A stretch of 64,000 bases of DNA from Styela clava (lineage: Eukaryota; Chordata; Ascidiacea; Stolidobranchia; Styelidae): assembly GCF_964204865.1 (NCBI RefSeq), contig NC_135252.1:17133383-17197382 (forward strand), written 5' to 3'. How positions within the stretch are numbered: the first letter of the stretch is position 1; the number at the start of each line of letters is the position of its first letter. Positions 37,401-49,022 of this stretch are shown piece by piece. Made by a program: the position numbers and the translations under genes. The notes below the pieces were generated by a model, which was not told the origin of the DNA, searched no databases, and was given only the letters and a program-made list of their open reading frames with translations.

Positions 37401-40400
37401 TATGAAATAACAACTGCAGAATAAAGAACAATATTTAAAATAAATTGCTCAAACCTGCAATTGGTTGAATATTTACTGGTATATTGGAACTAGTGGTCCC
37501 GTTATCATTATCCAGAGATCTGAAATTCAATAGAATAACCAGCAATTCAAGGATGATTGAAAATAATGTAGTAAATATAGATAATTTGGCATTCAAAAAT
37601 ATTTTTTGTCATTTAACTACAATTAAAAGAAATTAAATATATCTTTTTCAAAGAAAAAATAAAATCACAATTTCATTTCAATTCTTCCAGGAAATAGAAT
37701 TTAAATTAGGTAAAAAGAATAATCGTTAAAATTCACATTATATATTATACCTTGATCTTATTCTGTCATTTTCTTTCAGATTATCTATCTTTGCTCGTTT
37801 GGAAACTTGTCGTAAATCCTTCTCCATTCTCGTTCTAAATTCCTTGTTTTCTTTGATCTAAACAAAAATATCAAAATTATTTTCCTCATTTTTACGAATA
37901 TATCCACAGTTTACACAACATAATAATATAAAGATTTTTACTGATGGACTTTATTATTGTCAATTTTTTTCTCACAACCATCGAGCCTCTGTATAAGCAT
38001 ATGCTGACACATAATGAGTGACCAATTTAGACGAACGGGGTTATTTTCAACACAATTTCAATATTTAACCTGCGCAACTTAATTTTAATGAGTCAACAAG
38101 TAGTCAAGCATGTGCAGATTTTCACTCCTAAGATATGTTATACAAATTTGGGGGCTCCCGAAACATGCGAACCAAGATGGCGGACATCGGAACGTAACAT
38201 GGGTAACAGGTTAGGGTTAGGCGATAATTTTTTTCCTATTTTCCTTATTTTAGTCCTATTATCAGTTCGAAGACTAGCCAAGAGCCTCCCGTAGTATTTA
38301 TACCTAAAATTTTGGCCTAACCCTAACCTAGTACACATATTACATTTCGATGTCCGCCATCTTGGTTCGCATACTTCAGGAGCCCCCATGTTTGATCTGG
38401 CGGTTAACGTTGATTATATGCTATATGTATGTGACTTACAGCCAACATCAATTAAAATAAATCTTTATGTTATTGCTTTGCACAACAATTCAATTTGAAT
38501 AAATTTAAATGATACCTGTGTAAGAGATTTTTCATTCGATGAGTTTGAGCCATTGGAGCTGGATGAACTATGTCTGTTTCGTTTTTCTGTGTTGGAAGTT
38601 TCTGTGCAAACAATATAGACTAAATAAAAATAGCAAATCCCAGATAATATTAAAAAAATTTCATCAACATTTGGTCTAGGATGGACCAAATATGAAATAA
38701 AATGATTTATATACAATATGGGGTTTGTGAACATTCAAATGTGACCTATTTCTACACAAATATCCCATCTCAAATTCATACAAGTGACATCAACGGAAAT
38801 ACTGGTCATTGTGGTCAAGTCAGCAATGTCGATTAGGCAGCAATTAGTGAATGAAAAGGCCTTAAATCTTGCTTCTGAATTAAAAGTTTTGGGATACATG
38901 TTTTGCATGGAATTGTCATTTTATGAAAAGCAACAAATATAAGACATAATTCCACTCTTTAACGGCAAAAAGTTCGAAAAATTTTACTCTAATCCTTACC
39001 AGCAGAGGTCGAGGTGTAAGCATTGGTCATTGGCAACAACGCAGGTGAATGCATTTGATCGAATCCATCTCTGGATGATGAACTTTCGTCTTGATCAAGA
39101 GGTTCATTCTCTTCTAAATTATGTAAATATAATAATATAATAACGAGGACTTTGGTCAGAGACCGAAGACTCGAAAGTTAGGCGATCCCCCAAAACAGAA
39201 ACTCCGGTTTCGATCCATCCGCTCTTTGTCCACGGCGACACCGTGTGTCTCATCACTAATCAATTAATAACTTGCTAATTATACAACATAATTCATCCAA
39301 AATCAATAGCCTTCTGGTCCGAGATATGATAAATGCACATGCAAAATTTGGAGCAGATTCAAACTCACTTTTGTGAGATATCGCGTGTATCTAACAGACA
39401 AACAAACAGACAAATACCTATCAACATATATACCGAACAAGATCAATAAGTAAAAACAAAGTGAGCAAATGACTGTAAATAAACTTACTATCCCAAGTTT
39501 ACAAGCGAGTAATTTTTTCACTATCTGAGGATTCGATTTTTATAAGATGTTTTTTTTCCCTCACTCAAACAAGGGGCTTAATAAACAATCACTGATACAT
39601 AAAAAGTTACTAATTTTGAAATAACCGGCATTTTTACAGTTCGTCATTGCCTACCAAATTCATTGCACCCTAGACGAGGTGGTACTTCCTAATACCACAG
39701 CTCAATTCAATATAAATATGAAAACCTTACTCTAATATGTCTTTGATATAGACATACCTTCGAACACCTCATGTGGAAAATGATGAGATTCTTCAGAAAT
39801 GATGTCAGAGGGTGATATCGATCTGGGTACAGTGGGGGTATCTGGTGGAGTAGATTCCTCAGCAAAATCCCCCGGAATTGGACTAGGTCCCTGGGGTGAC
39901 CATTGAGGTGAGCAAGAAGTCTGCTCAAACTTTGATCTCTGGGGAAAAAAAAATTGGAAAATTGATAATTAAAAATTCAGTACGGAGCATACTATTAAGG
40001 ATTTCATTAAAATTTGAGCTAGGTCAACTTGCTAAACTTAAGCTATAGTAAAGCGCTACCAAGCCCAAAAACAGGCTCTAAAAGCAGTTAGAAATTCACA
40101 TGCAAACTATCTTCATCGGCTGCGGAGCCAAAGTAGAAAACTTTTGTTAAATAAGCAATGGGTTGACTAAACATTTTCAATAGGCAATTAAAAAGACTAG
40201 CAAACACAGAAGTTTTTATGAACAAAATTTGTCTATCTTGAAGTTGGGATCAACATTTTCGCCAACCAGGTGTCGAAGAACTCACAGCCATGTTCATAGA
40301 TAAACAGATATAATTTTAAACAAAAAATGCATGTTACTCAAATACTGGCCTCAAAACAAAATAGAAGGCAGGGGATCTCAAAAACGAACACATACAAGTT

Positions 40401-43400
40401 TAAAATGAAATGCAGTTTTGTGTAATATGCAAAACCAAGCAATAGTTTAACAAGAATATCGGTCGAAGACTGAAGAATTATCGATCGAAACTGCGGTTTC
40501 GATTCATGACTCTATAGTGACACCGCGTGTCCCATCACTAATTAATTAATAACTCGCAAATTATATGACATAATTCATCCAAAATCAATAGGCTTCTGGT
40601 CCGAGATATGATGAATCAAATGCAAAATTTTGAGCAGATTCACGCCTTCGTGAGATATCGCGTGCATCTAACAGACAGACAGACAAATACCTATCAACAT
40701 ACTTACCGATCTAAAAATCGATAAGTAATAAACTTGAAATACAATCACAATTATCTGGACAACAAACATTTTTCTCAAGTTACCCATTCCAATTCAAATT
40801 CCGTCAAAGTTCTGAAGGTCAGTTCAATATCATTGGTATTTTCATCTTCTTTTTGTACATTGGGACGTTGATTGAATCTAGTAGGAACATCACACGATAA
40901 CGAATGTCTTCTATCAAACTTTTCATTGTCATCAACGCCGTGTCCATCCCAAATCATTTTTACAGCTTTTGAACTTGTATTTTGTTCTTTTAAAATAAAT
41001 GTTAGGCACAGAAATCGATTTGACGAGTGAACCAAAAATAAATAGTAAACGAGAATATCGGTCAGAGGCCGAAGACTTACTCCATAGTGACACCTTGTGT
41101 CCCATCACTAATTAATCAATAACTCGCTAATTATACGACATAATTCATCCAAAATCAATAGGCTTCTGGTACGACATATGATGAATGCACATGCAAAATC
41201 TGGAGCAGATTCAATCTCGCTTTCGTGAGATATCGTGTGCATCTAACAGACAGACAGACAAACAAACAGACAGACAAATACCTATCAACATACTTACCGA
41301 TTAAAATCGATAGGTAAAAACTTATGGCAACACAAAACCTGACATCTTTAAATATGACAGGTATATTTCATCAAGCGACAAGTCGATGCAAAAAACTTGT
41401 TTTCAAGAATAAAGCTAAAATACCCAAAGCAGTGGCTGCTCTCCCAGAGCTGTGAAGTAGAGTCTGAGGAAACTCACATACGACCCAGGTTTCAGGACGG
41501 TTAGGAAAAAGAACTATCGCTTAAGAGTCGGACTCTGTGACTTAATAATAACAAAAACTTTGGCACATGAATACCATTTTCAATGAATCGGTAAAACGCT
41601 TGGTACAATTAATGCTGTTTGAGTTTTAGCTCGACTTATTACTTTTCGATCTTAAGATCGGTAAGTATGTTGATAGGTATTTGTTTGTTTGTCTGTTAGA
41701 TGCACGCGATATCTCACAAAAGCGAGGTTCAATCTGCTCAAAATTTTGCATGTGCATTCATCATAGCTCGGATAAGAAGCCTATTGATTTTGGATGGATT
41801 ATGTTGTATAATTAGCGAATTATTAATTAATTAGTGATTGGACACTTGGTGTCACTATGGAGTAAGACCACTGTTTTGGGGGATCCCCTAACCTTCGATC
41901 GATAAGTCTTCGGTTTCCAACCGAATCCTAGTTTTATCACCATTGAAAATTTGCAAGTTTCATTACAAATTCCGGGTAATACGACTCCGACACACGCTAA
42001 ACTCCGACTATAAATGGTTTAAAACGACAAATTCCAGAATATTTTATTCCACAATACTTTTCATCAGTATCATGAATAAGAACTTGGTGTTAAATTTTCA
42101 AATCAGATTTGTGAATATTTTTCTTTTCTCAGTTCTCGATGTTTAACGCTCAATATTGAAAAATTTATCATTGCCGCTAATAAAAACTATCATAACCAGC
42201 AATTAATATTTTATTTAGGCCTCAAAACTTTGCTGGGCGCAGTGATGTAGTGGTATTATAGTGCACGACATAACCGTGTAAAGTATATAAAGTTGCTATA
42301 TAAAAATCATTACCTGAAAACAGTCTCTGTTCTTGTATTGTATATTCTTTCAATTTATTTAACAATATGTTGAATATTCCACTATCATGGAGGATCTATA
42401 AAAGCAGTATGTTTATCATCCAGCTGGTAAGAAAGCTATAATACAAGATGATTGAAACTTAATCAAAAGGGACAAATTGAAATTGAAATAATTTAAATAT
42501 TTTCAGTTTCCGAATTCATATCGCTGGATAATTTGAAATTTGCATTTCATTTTAATTCTGAACAACTTACTGCAGTGTTTCCAAACCAAGGCGGATTCCT
42601 CTCCAACTTTGTTTTTTTCAGGGAAGAAATAGAGAAGTATTACTTTGTATTTAGTCATTTAGTAGGCTATCATTGTAATGTATTTATAAATCATAAACCA
42701 TTAAAACTGTGAAAAAGCCTGAGTGCGAGTTGCATGTGATGTAACATTAGCTAATGGCTCTTTATGAACAAATGATGGGAACTCCAAAAAAAAGGCTATG
42801 TCAAAAACATGAATCACAACTAAACTTCGACTAAATAACTGAAAGTCCTTTTATAAAATCAAATCTGAATTCAATATAAATTACATCATTTGTCATATGT
42901 AAACTCGGAAAAAATATGTAACGCTAAAATTTACAGTGACTTTAGCTATAATTGCGAGAGGGTTGACCTTGCTATTCTCTTACTTTTAATCCAACTTCAT
43001 CATATACAAAGCATAGAAGACTTGTTAATATGAAATTATGCACAGTGATCCATCGGTTGTCTGATAACAATCGAATAAACAAAGAAAGAGCGTCCATAGA
43101 CCTCAACCTTGCCCTGTAATAGAGAAAAATAGAATATGAAAAATAGAGAAAAAAAATTGTATGTGACATAAAACAGTCCGTTTTGAAATGACTTATCATT
43201 TACTAACTACCGGTAGTTAATTTTGACGTACAAATAAATGCTTTACATGTAGGATCAAATTGACATAGCCCTTAAAAACAAGTATCCCCAAAGTTCAGAT
43301 TCGAAGGACATAAAATGCTTTCAATAATAATGACATCCAAAGCAATGGGTTAGAACTGAGACCAGTTTTTTTAACCACAATGGCTACCCTGCAGAACTTA

Positions 43401-46400
43401 TTGAATAATCTCTTTCAATTGTACTATATCTCTATTATTGTTTTCCAGCAATCATAAAGACTTCATCTCACCTATTTATTGCCTCTCGACAGCAATAGCA
43501 TAAGGCCCCAACAATTCGAAATGAATTTTCCTGTAAAGGTCCTTGCATTTTTCTAGAAATATTAATTGAATCCCCCAATATATTTTTTAATTCATCCACA
43601 ATACATTCCAGAGCACCAGAATTTCCAAGCATTGGTCGAGCACATCCTTGTAATGTCAGATTTATCAGGATCGACAAAGCCTCGGATTTGTCTTTTTCTG
43701 AATCTGAAAACAAATTGCGAGAAGAAAAATAATAAATAATACACAATGTGCTTTAGTTTGGATAGAAGCACATATGATAGGATTTACATATATTTATCCG
43801 AGGGAAGAGAAAAGACGATAAGACGGCTTAATCATACGGCGAACCAAGGCCTCTCGTCCAGTTACCAGACCATGTTGAATATGGGAATAGTTAGCGGGTT
43901 ATTTGTTTTCGGAAGCATGAACTTGATGGTGGAGAAAGCCGTAAACGACCAGCGGTTGCGTGAATCACCCTGAGGTGTCAAGCAGTCCAGCAATCCTTTC
44001 GCACATAACTATCCCCACATGGGATTCGAACCCGCGAACTCATGCAGGGTAATCAAAGGTGGGGCGGCCAGCGCATTCCTAACGCTTAGCACGGTGCGGC
44101 ACATCGCCAAGCCTTTTGCAATTCAGAAATTAACTAGATTGTTGAGTTATAAAAATTGCTTTCAAAGAACCGCTTTACAGAGGCTACAGAGACTTGTTCA
44201 CAGAGGACAACTATAAAATAATTACCTTCTTTACTCTCCCTAACCACATGCACAAGTTTTCTTATTGATTCTCCATCATTACTTAGCATATGATCTGCAA
44301 ATTCTATAGTACAAGATTGGCTTATGGCTGCTAATGCACGGATAGCAGAAGAGACAACTTCCTGGAATAAATAAAATATCTAGATAACTGATTTTGAAAT
44401 TTAGGTTCGGTGCATGGGCTTGGATCAAGCTGTTGTGACACAGATGGCCATGCAACGATGAAAAGTACTAGATCACAATGATTTCTGGGTCCAATGCCCC
44501 CTGTAGGTTGTATCAGGCAGCCAACGTGCCACAACCCAGCCGGCCAAGTCAACATTCAGATTTTCCCCAATCAAACATAAAATTCTAATCTGGCAGTTTA
44601 TGTTAAAAAGGCACTCAAATGGGGAATTTACATAATGTTTTTTTGCTCTTGTCGCCCCACAATTTTTGACAAAATAAGGCTCACCAAAAGCTGATGTAGG
44701 AGTCAGCTGACTGATGAATATTTTATCAGTCAGTTGAGAGTTGCCAAACTTCTGTCAAAGCTGATGTTAACAAACAATGCAAGAACTCAAAATACCAAGA
44801 ATCTCAAGCTCAGGCTATATATTAAATTTGAGAGGATAGAAGTAACTTACATTCGTATCAGAATTAAAACATTTCGTCAACACATGAACAGCGTTATTTT
44901 GTATCAATTTTTTCCTGTGGCTTGTTGTATTGGCAAGATTTTTTATGGCACGCAATGCACTGCTCACACAGTCTTCCGTTGTCGTTGGGTATTTGATAAG
45001 TTTTAGTATCAGTTCCGCAGTTCCAACCTTCAAATAGATTATGTAAATAATGTAAACAACAACACTTGAGTTGATGAATTAAATATTGAAATGAAATCAC
45101 AAATACATTTATCTCACCCCATGAATTGTCTTGGAACATTCAAGATTGTTTGCAAGATTTGCAATAGATCGACATGTGCGGGTAATGATTGTCGGATGTT
45201 TTATCGTCTGAAGAACCTTAACTGATTTAAAACTTGGATTATAATATAATACAGATATATCACAATATGAAGCATTGCGAACATCTATTTAAAACAAAGC
45301 ATTATTCTGAAGACGACCACGGCTCCCGTTTCCAACTACTGATTGACAAAAAATTTGACTCCCAACTCCGGTTCCTGATTCCAGGTTGAAAGAAATATTT
45401 GTGGAATCAGGGACGTCGGCTCAAAACTCCAAGAGAACCAAATTTTGACCACATACACTTTTGTATATGCAAGCCTTCTCAATTCAATTAATGGACTTAA
45501 TTACAGAAACTTAGAATCAGCAATCTGGAATTTGGCTTCCACTCTGACGTCAGCGCCAAGATGAGTCGGCTTACGCTACGAGCGAAAATTTATTATTCCT
45601 ATAAACACTCAAAACGATATTTTGAGGTCGTGATTTTCAACTTGATTCGAACCTGGCTTTTAGTGCTAAAAATCAGAAATCAATATATTTATATTATATA
45701 TGAACCACAGATAAACAATAAATTACAAATTTTGCACTCACCAATAGATGGAATTCCTTGGCATTCAGAAACCTGTAAATTTGAGAACATTTTTAAAACA
45801 AAATACCAGAACATTCATTTTAAATAATCCGCCTGTCAACATCTGAGAATAGGTTAAAAAAGTTTGGGATCAACTGAAGAACATAATGCCAGTTGATCCT
45901 TCATATGACCTGGACTAGTTATTTGGTAGGGTTAGATGGTCTTGAGATTCTACAGTTGGTCTAACTTGGGGTGGAGATTCTTCAGTTGGGTACCCTGGGG
46001 GGGGATATTTTCAGTTGATCCAAAGTTTGAAATTGAGTAAATAGGCAGCAAATTTTCTTTATACCAAGAGTCAATTCAGCCTTTAAAGATTGTTATTTAA
46101 ATTTCATTTCATTTTAAATTTCATATTATCAAAGTTTGGATACTCTGTGTGGATGTCAGTACCATCAATTAAATATTCAGGAGAAGCCTGGGGTCTGAAA
46201 CCAAGAAAAGATCTAGAATCACCAAAAAATATTATCACAGGTTCCAAGGCAGGAATGCATAATAATAAATTGCACATTTTACAAAAAACTTGAGTGTAAA
46301 ATTTCCTTGTATAGATTCAACTTACCTTTTTTCTAATAATATCTTCTGTTAAACAGTTTGCCAATATACTGATTGTAACATCGAGAATTTTTTTGTTCGG

Positions 46401-46577
46401 TCTCTGAATAAGTTTGAGAAAACATTCAATTCCTCCTTCGCAAAGAATATCATTTATTCCAGATTGACGTTTAGAAAAAGGACGAATCTTCAATAAAGCA
46501 TCAACAATAACCGAATCTGAACTTGATGAACTGTTAATACGATCGATCCAACGCTTAATGTTTTTAGACTGAGCCAT
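28461..46577 (-). CDS. ARMC5: Armadillo repeat-containing protein 5, 25 exons
   Basis: Exons, minus strand: 46326-46577, 45742-45772, 45118-45221, 44851-45027, 44226-44361, 43472-43703, 42984-43113, 42314-42395, 40784-40986, 39758-39938, 39000-39113, 38516-38601, 37751-37857, 37455-37519, 35624-35717, 34730-34863, 33940-34273, 33080-33224, 32203-32335, 31811-31916, 30815-31086, 30461-30558, 29867-30024, 29319-29442, 28461-29036. Every join is in phase: 1357 residues (human 935). Residues 1-380 are ARM repeats with close matches such as DVTISILANCLTE, ALRAIKNLAN, CARPMLGNSGALE and CCREAINRARLR. About 380-710 is a low-complexity Ser/Thr/Pro linker. A second helical part follows, then a BTB domain at about 1020-1165 (LIPFSILVEGK, GKSPMFGAMLSGKYRES, YIIHNMYGC) split by a roughly 65-residue insert. 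In vertebrates ARMC5 is a CUL3 substrate adaptor acting on RNA polymerase II; the same role is inferred. AATAAA lies 27 bases past the stop. Confidence 0.92.
29546..29758 (+). mobile_element. MITE family A, copy 3
   Basis: In the ARMC5 intron between exons 23 and 24. Starts GGCACTCCAGAAGTGTGTGT, contains CTTCACATCAAGTTTTGTAA and GCTAACACAGACAATCC, and ends ACCTGGTACACACCCTATGG plus GAGTA. Non-coding. Confidence 0.75.
32519..32702 (+). mobile_element. MITE family A, copy 4 (right end worn)
   Basis: In the ARMC5 intron between exons 18 and 19. Starts GGTGGTCCAGAAGTGTGTAC, carries ATATGGAGGTAACTAATTTT and GCTAACACAGACAGTCC. The right end GGTACACACACTACT lacks the terminal GGGAG. Confidence 0.7.
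35233..35460. mobile_element. MITE family B, copy 1
   Basis: In the ARMC5 intron between exons 15 and 16. Ends CTCCCGAAGTATGCGAACCA and its reverse complement at 35441-35460; the inverted repeat extends over about 35 bp (AAGATGGCGGACATC). The core TTTTCCTTATTTTAGTCCTA links it to family A. About 228 bp, closely similar to 38155-38382. Confidence 0.85.
38155..38382. mobile_element. MITE family B, copy 2
   Basis: In the ARMC5 intron between exons 12 and 13, same orientation and length as the copy at 35233 and about 95 percent identical by eye. The outer flanks GGGGG and CCCCC extend the inverted repeat. The interior AGGTTAGGGTTAGG and CCTAACCCTAACC are part of the element, not telomeric DNA. 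Confidence 0.85.
39148..39466 (-). repeat. Dispersed repeat C, copy 2
   Basis: ARMC5 intron between exons 10 and 11. Contains GACTTTGGTCAGAGACCGAA, CACCGTGTGTCTCATCACTA, ATTCATCCAAAATCAATAGC, GAGATATCGCGTGTATCTAA, (CAGACAAA)n and AATACCTATCAACATA, the reverse complement of the copies at 9317 and 41636. Confidence 0.85.
40454..40732 (-). repeat. Dispersed repeat C, copy 3
   Basis: ARMC5 intron between exons 9 and 10. Same order of blocks as copy 2. It ends CTTACCGATCTAAAAATCGA, a small palindrome that also closes the other copies. Confidence 0.85.
41052..41326 (-). repeat. Dispersed repeat C, copy 4
   Basis: ARMC5 intron between exons 8 and 9. Has GGTCAGAGGCCGAAGACTTA at one end and CTTACCGATTAAAATCGATA at the other; the interior CAGA/CAAA simple run is longer than in copy 3. 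Confidence 0.85.
41636..41914 (+). repeat. Dispersed repeat C, copy 5
   Basis: Same intron as copy 4 but in opposite orientation, so the pair could form a long hairpin in the pre-mRNA. Starts TTTTCGATCTTAAGATCGGT (a clean palindrome) and ends near GGGGGATCCCCTAACC and AAGTCTTCGGTTTCC. Confidence 0.85.
43776..44110 (-). mobile_element. tRNA-derived SINE, copy in ARMC5 intron
   Basis: ARMC5 intron between exons 5 and 6. It is the reverse complement of the element at 47998: GATAGGATTTACATA tail, CGATAAGACGGCTTAATCAT, TTCGGAAGCATGAACTTG, and a tRNA-like head with box B as GGGATTCGAACCCGC on the plus strand. More diverged than the copies at 48 and 51 kb. Confidence 0.85.
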
Positions 46578-47133
46578 GGTGATTTTTCAAGAACATTTCA
46601 TGAAAATAACAGCAATTTTTGATGAAGTTTTCTACTTCATAGGCTCTTTCAATCCATTAAGTCAATTTTAATGATTAACGTTTTGCCCTTGAAGAATCCA
46701 AGAGCATGTGAATAATTTTCCTGGAAATGTGATGAAATTAAGAATTTAATGCGAATTTGCTCAAGGCTCCAACATTAGGAAAGTGAATAGGCCTACAGAA
46801 ATCTGGAAATAGGTAACTAAACTCTGAAACTAAAGAGTTGCAAAAGACCAAGTTCTAAATGTCATTATGTGGATCCACCAGTGTGGTAGTGCCCCAAGGT
46901 GACATGTGGCACGAGACATATATAAACTGCCAGAATCAAAATACGACTTGATTTAGTGAAGATATAAACGATTAAAAATTACATCAGAAGTTAGCCGGTT
47001 TTACGGTATGTGAATTCACTGGCACAGGGGTTATCAATCTTCAAGTGTTACGGAGCCCATAAAGAGGTTGACTATTAATTGCAAAGCCCCACAATAAATT
47101 AATAAAAATGAAAACAAAAAAGGCGCATTTCAA
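46578..47133. other. Upstream region of ARMC5
   Basis: Region 5' of the ARMC5 start at 46577; it should hold the promoter and 5' UTR. No specific motif or repeat was recognised. Confidence 0.35.
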
Positions 47134-47505
47134 TAAACGCCGTAAGCACTTCCAGTTGGCGTGGCACAAACATTTTTGCATAGGTCATTCCTAACCCCCA
47201 TCTGGCTATGTCATCCAAAGATTACATCACTCCGTCACAATCACATCATAGAGCTCGCCAAGCTACGATTGCCCAAAATGCCATCTCCGCCGACGATAAC
47301 GAACTCGCTAACGCCATCGATCTTTCTCATATCGGGATCGTTACGAAGAGGAAACTAGAGAAATAGCTTGCTTGATTTCGGGTGATCGTCTGCGCGTTTT
47401 GGACGTAATTTTTGGATGGCGTAGCCAAGTGCAGAAGTGGGGGTTAAAAATGACATATGCCAAAATGATTATGCAACGCCAACTAGAAGTACTTGATGGC
47501 GTTTA
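47134..47505. mobile_element. Foldback element with about 85-bp inverted ends
   Basis: Left end TAAACGCCGTAAGCACTTCC then AGTTGGCGT is matched by the reverse complement of the right end (ACGCCAACTAGAAGTACTTG then ATGGCGTTTA). The arms continue inward through GCATAGGTCATTCCTAACCC and its counterpart, with small indels. The outermost TA on both sides may be a TA target duplication, as for Tc1/mariner-like elements. A 66-codon frame at 47161-47358 spans the left arm and loop and is not a recognised protein. Confidence 0.75.
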
Positions 47506-47997
47506 GTGGACTAGCCCCCAAAAAAGCACATTCAGACATTGTTATTTACTTAATATTGTCCCAGAGATAACTAAAATTACTTTGTTTAATGATTTGCTGC
47601 TTTGTATTTAAAAAATATTCAATATTTTACTGAGTAAACGAATAGCTCGCGGAGCCCCTGGGTTTCTTCAAGAACCTATCCACTAGCAGAATAGTGCTCA
47701 GATACGACATGTGGCACAACACTTCTGTTATTAGAGTCAATATTACTGTTGACTGTATTACAGGGAAACCTGGAAACATCTAACATCTTTGTGCATATGT
47801 CTATATGTGGGAGAGAATTCTTAGTTAAACTAGAAATGGAGGCTCACAGTAGCTCGGTAAGAAACTATAAGCAGATTAACAATAAAATTTGGTGAGCATC
47901 AAATGCTAATTTCAGAATTTTCTGAACATCAAGAATTTTCACTCAGAGTTGCAATGACAGAATGAAAACATACCGTACATACAAAACCCAACTTTTG

Positions 47998-48348
47998 GCG
48001 CGGCGGTGTGGCTCAACGGGCTAAGCGTTAGGAATACGCTCGCCACCGCACCTCTAATTACTCTGCGTGGGTTCGCAGGTTCGAATCCCATGCAGGGATG
48101 GTCATGTGCGAGAGGATTGCTGGACTCCTCGCCGTCGTTGGGTGGTTCACGTAACCGCTGGTCGGTTACGGCTTCCTCCACCACCAAGTCCATGCTTCCG
48201 AAAAAAACAAAACAATACAGTAAAACTAATCCCATACCCGACTTGGAATGGTAACCGGACGAGAGGCCGTGGTTCGCCATATGGATAAGCCGTCTTATCG
48301 GCTTTCCTCTCCCCCGGGATAAATATGTAAATCCTATCCTATCCTATC
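47998..48348 (+). mobile_element. tRNA-derived SINE, full-length copy
   Basis: The head is tRNA-like with box A TGGCTCAACGGG (48009-48020) and box B GGTTCGAATCC (48079-48089), the internal pol III promoter. A family-specific body follows (CGTTGGGTGGTTCACGTAAC, CCGTCTTATCGGCTTTCC) and an ATCCTATCCTATCCTATC tail. About 350 bp. Closely matches the inverted copy at 51294-51628. It has no coding capacity; frames through it are incidental. The anticodon arm is not preserved, so it is not a working tRNA gene. Confidence 0.93.
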
Positions 48349-48521
48349 TTCAGAACTTGTAAGCTAGTGTGATGATGTGAATGTGATGTCAAAATCTTCA
48401 TTCTAACCTCTACCTATAACAGTATAAAGAATCGAAACCTCAAAATTCAGACAACTCCCGAACTCGCGATAATCGCCTCTTGTTCGTTCCCGCTTGTCAG
48501 ACTGTTGTTTGTCGGAATTTT

Positions 48522-48547
48522 AGATAGATAGATAGATAGATAGATAG
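48522..48547. repeat. GATA microsatellite
   Basis: About six tandem TAGA/GATA units at 48522-48547. Confidence 0.9.
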
Positions 48548-48860
48548 TTTATTTCGAAAACTCCATAACAAACCTAAATTAAAAATGGAGAATTCTGGAG
48601 GGCAAGCAAAACCTACAAAAAAGTTTAAAACATGAAGTATCTCATGTGCCTGCCCACCAGCACGCACACAAAAACACAAGCCCAATTAAATGAGGCTTGG
48701 GCCAAACTTAAAAAACAAAATACACGATAGTAATAACTTTCGGGCTGTTGTACTCTCTTTCAACAATTACGTTGATGATGACCAATACCTACAACCTCAT
48801 GCAAAGATGATGTGGGGAGTGGAATGTAATAAATTTGCGACGATAGTCATACTCATGAAT

Positions 48861-49022
48861 CAGTAATCAGTAGTTTATTTTTTCACCACACATGAAATAC
48901 ACTAAATGCATACGGAATGTAAAAGGAAGCAAAAACGGATAATTCGAGGTGAAAGGAGTCGCGAAAACCAAAATTGGTTATCGAGCGGCGACACCTGAGC
49001 TAAAGTCTAATAAATGAATCAT
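48861..49022. repeat. Dispersed repeat E, copy 2
   Basis: Nearly identical to 10053-10215, in the same orientation and 38 kb away. Differences seen: one base in TTTCACCACACATG, one in GATAATTCGAGG, one in CGAGCGGCGAC. Confidence 0.85.

Noticed and set aside
38205-38340. Telomere-like GGTTAGGGTTAGG and CCTAACCCTAACC
   Set aside because: Only two units each, in inverted positions, and present in corresponding parts of other B MITEs; part of the transposon, not interstitial telomere.
39390-41300. CRISPR-like array from repeated CAGACAAA units
   Set aside because: They are simple-sequence runs inside eukaryotic repeat C copies, with no regular repeat-spacer layout.
48001-48095. tRNA gene
   Set aside because: Boxes A and B are present but the acceptor and anticodon stems do not pair convincingly, and the unit is the head of a repeated SINE.
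48006-48288. Open frames of 73-113 codons in both strands over 47939-48288
   Set aside because: They read through a tRNA-derived SINE, and the same frames recur in the copy at 51294-51628.
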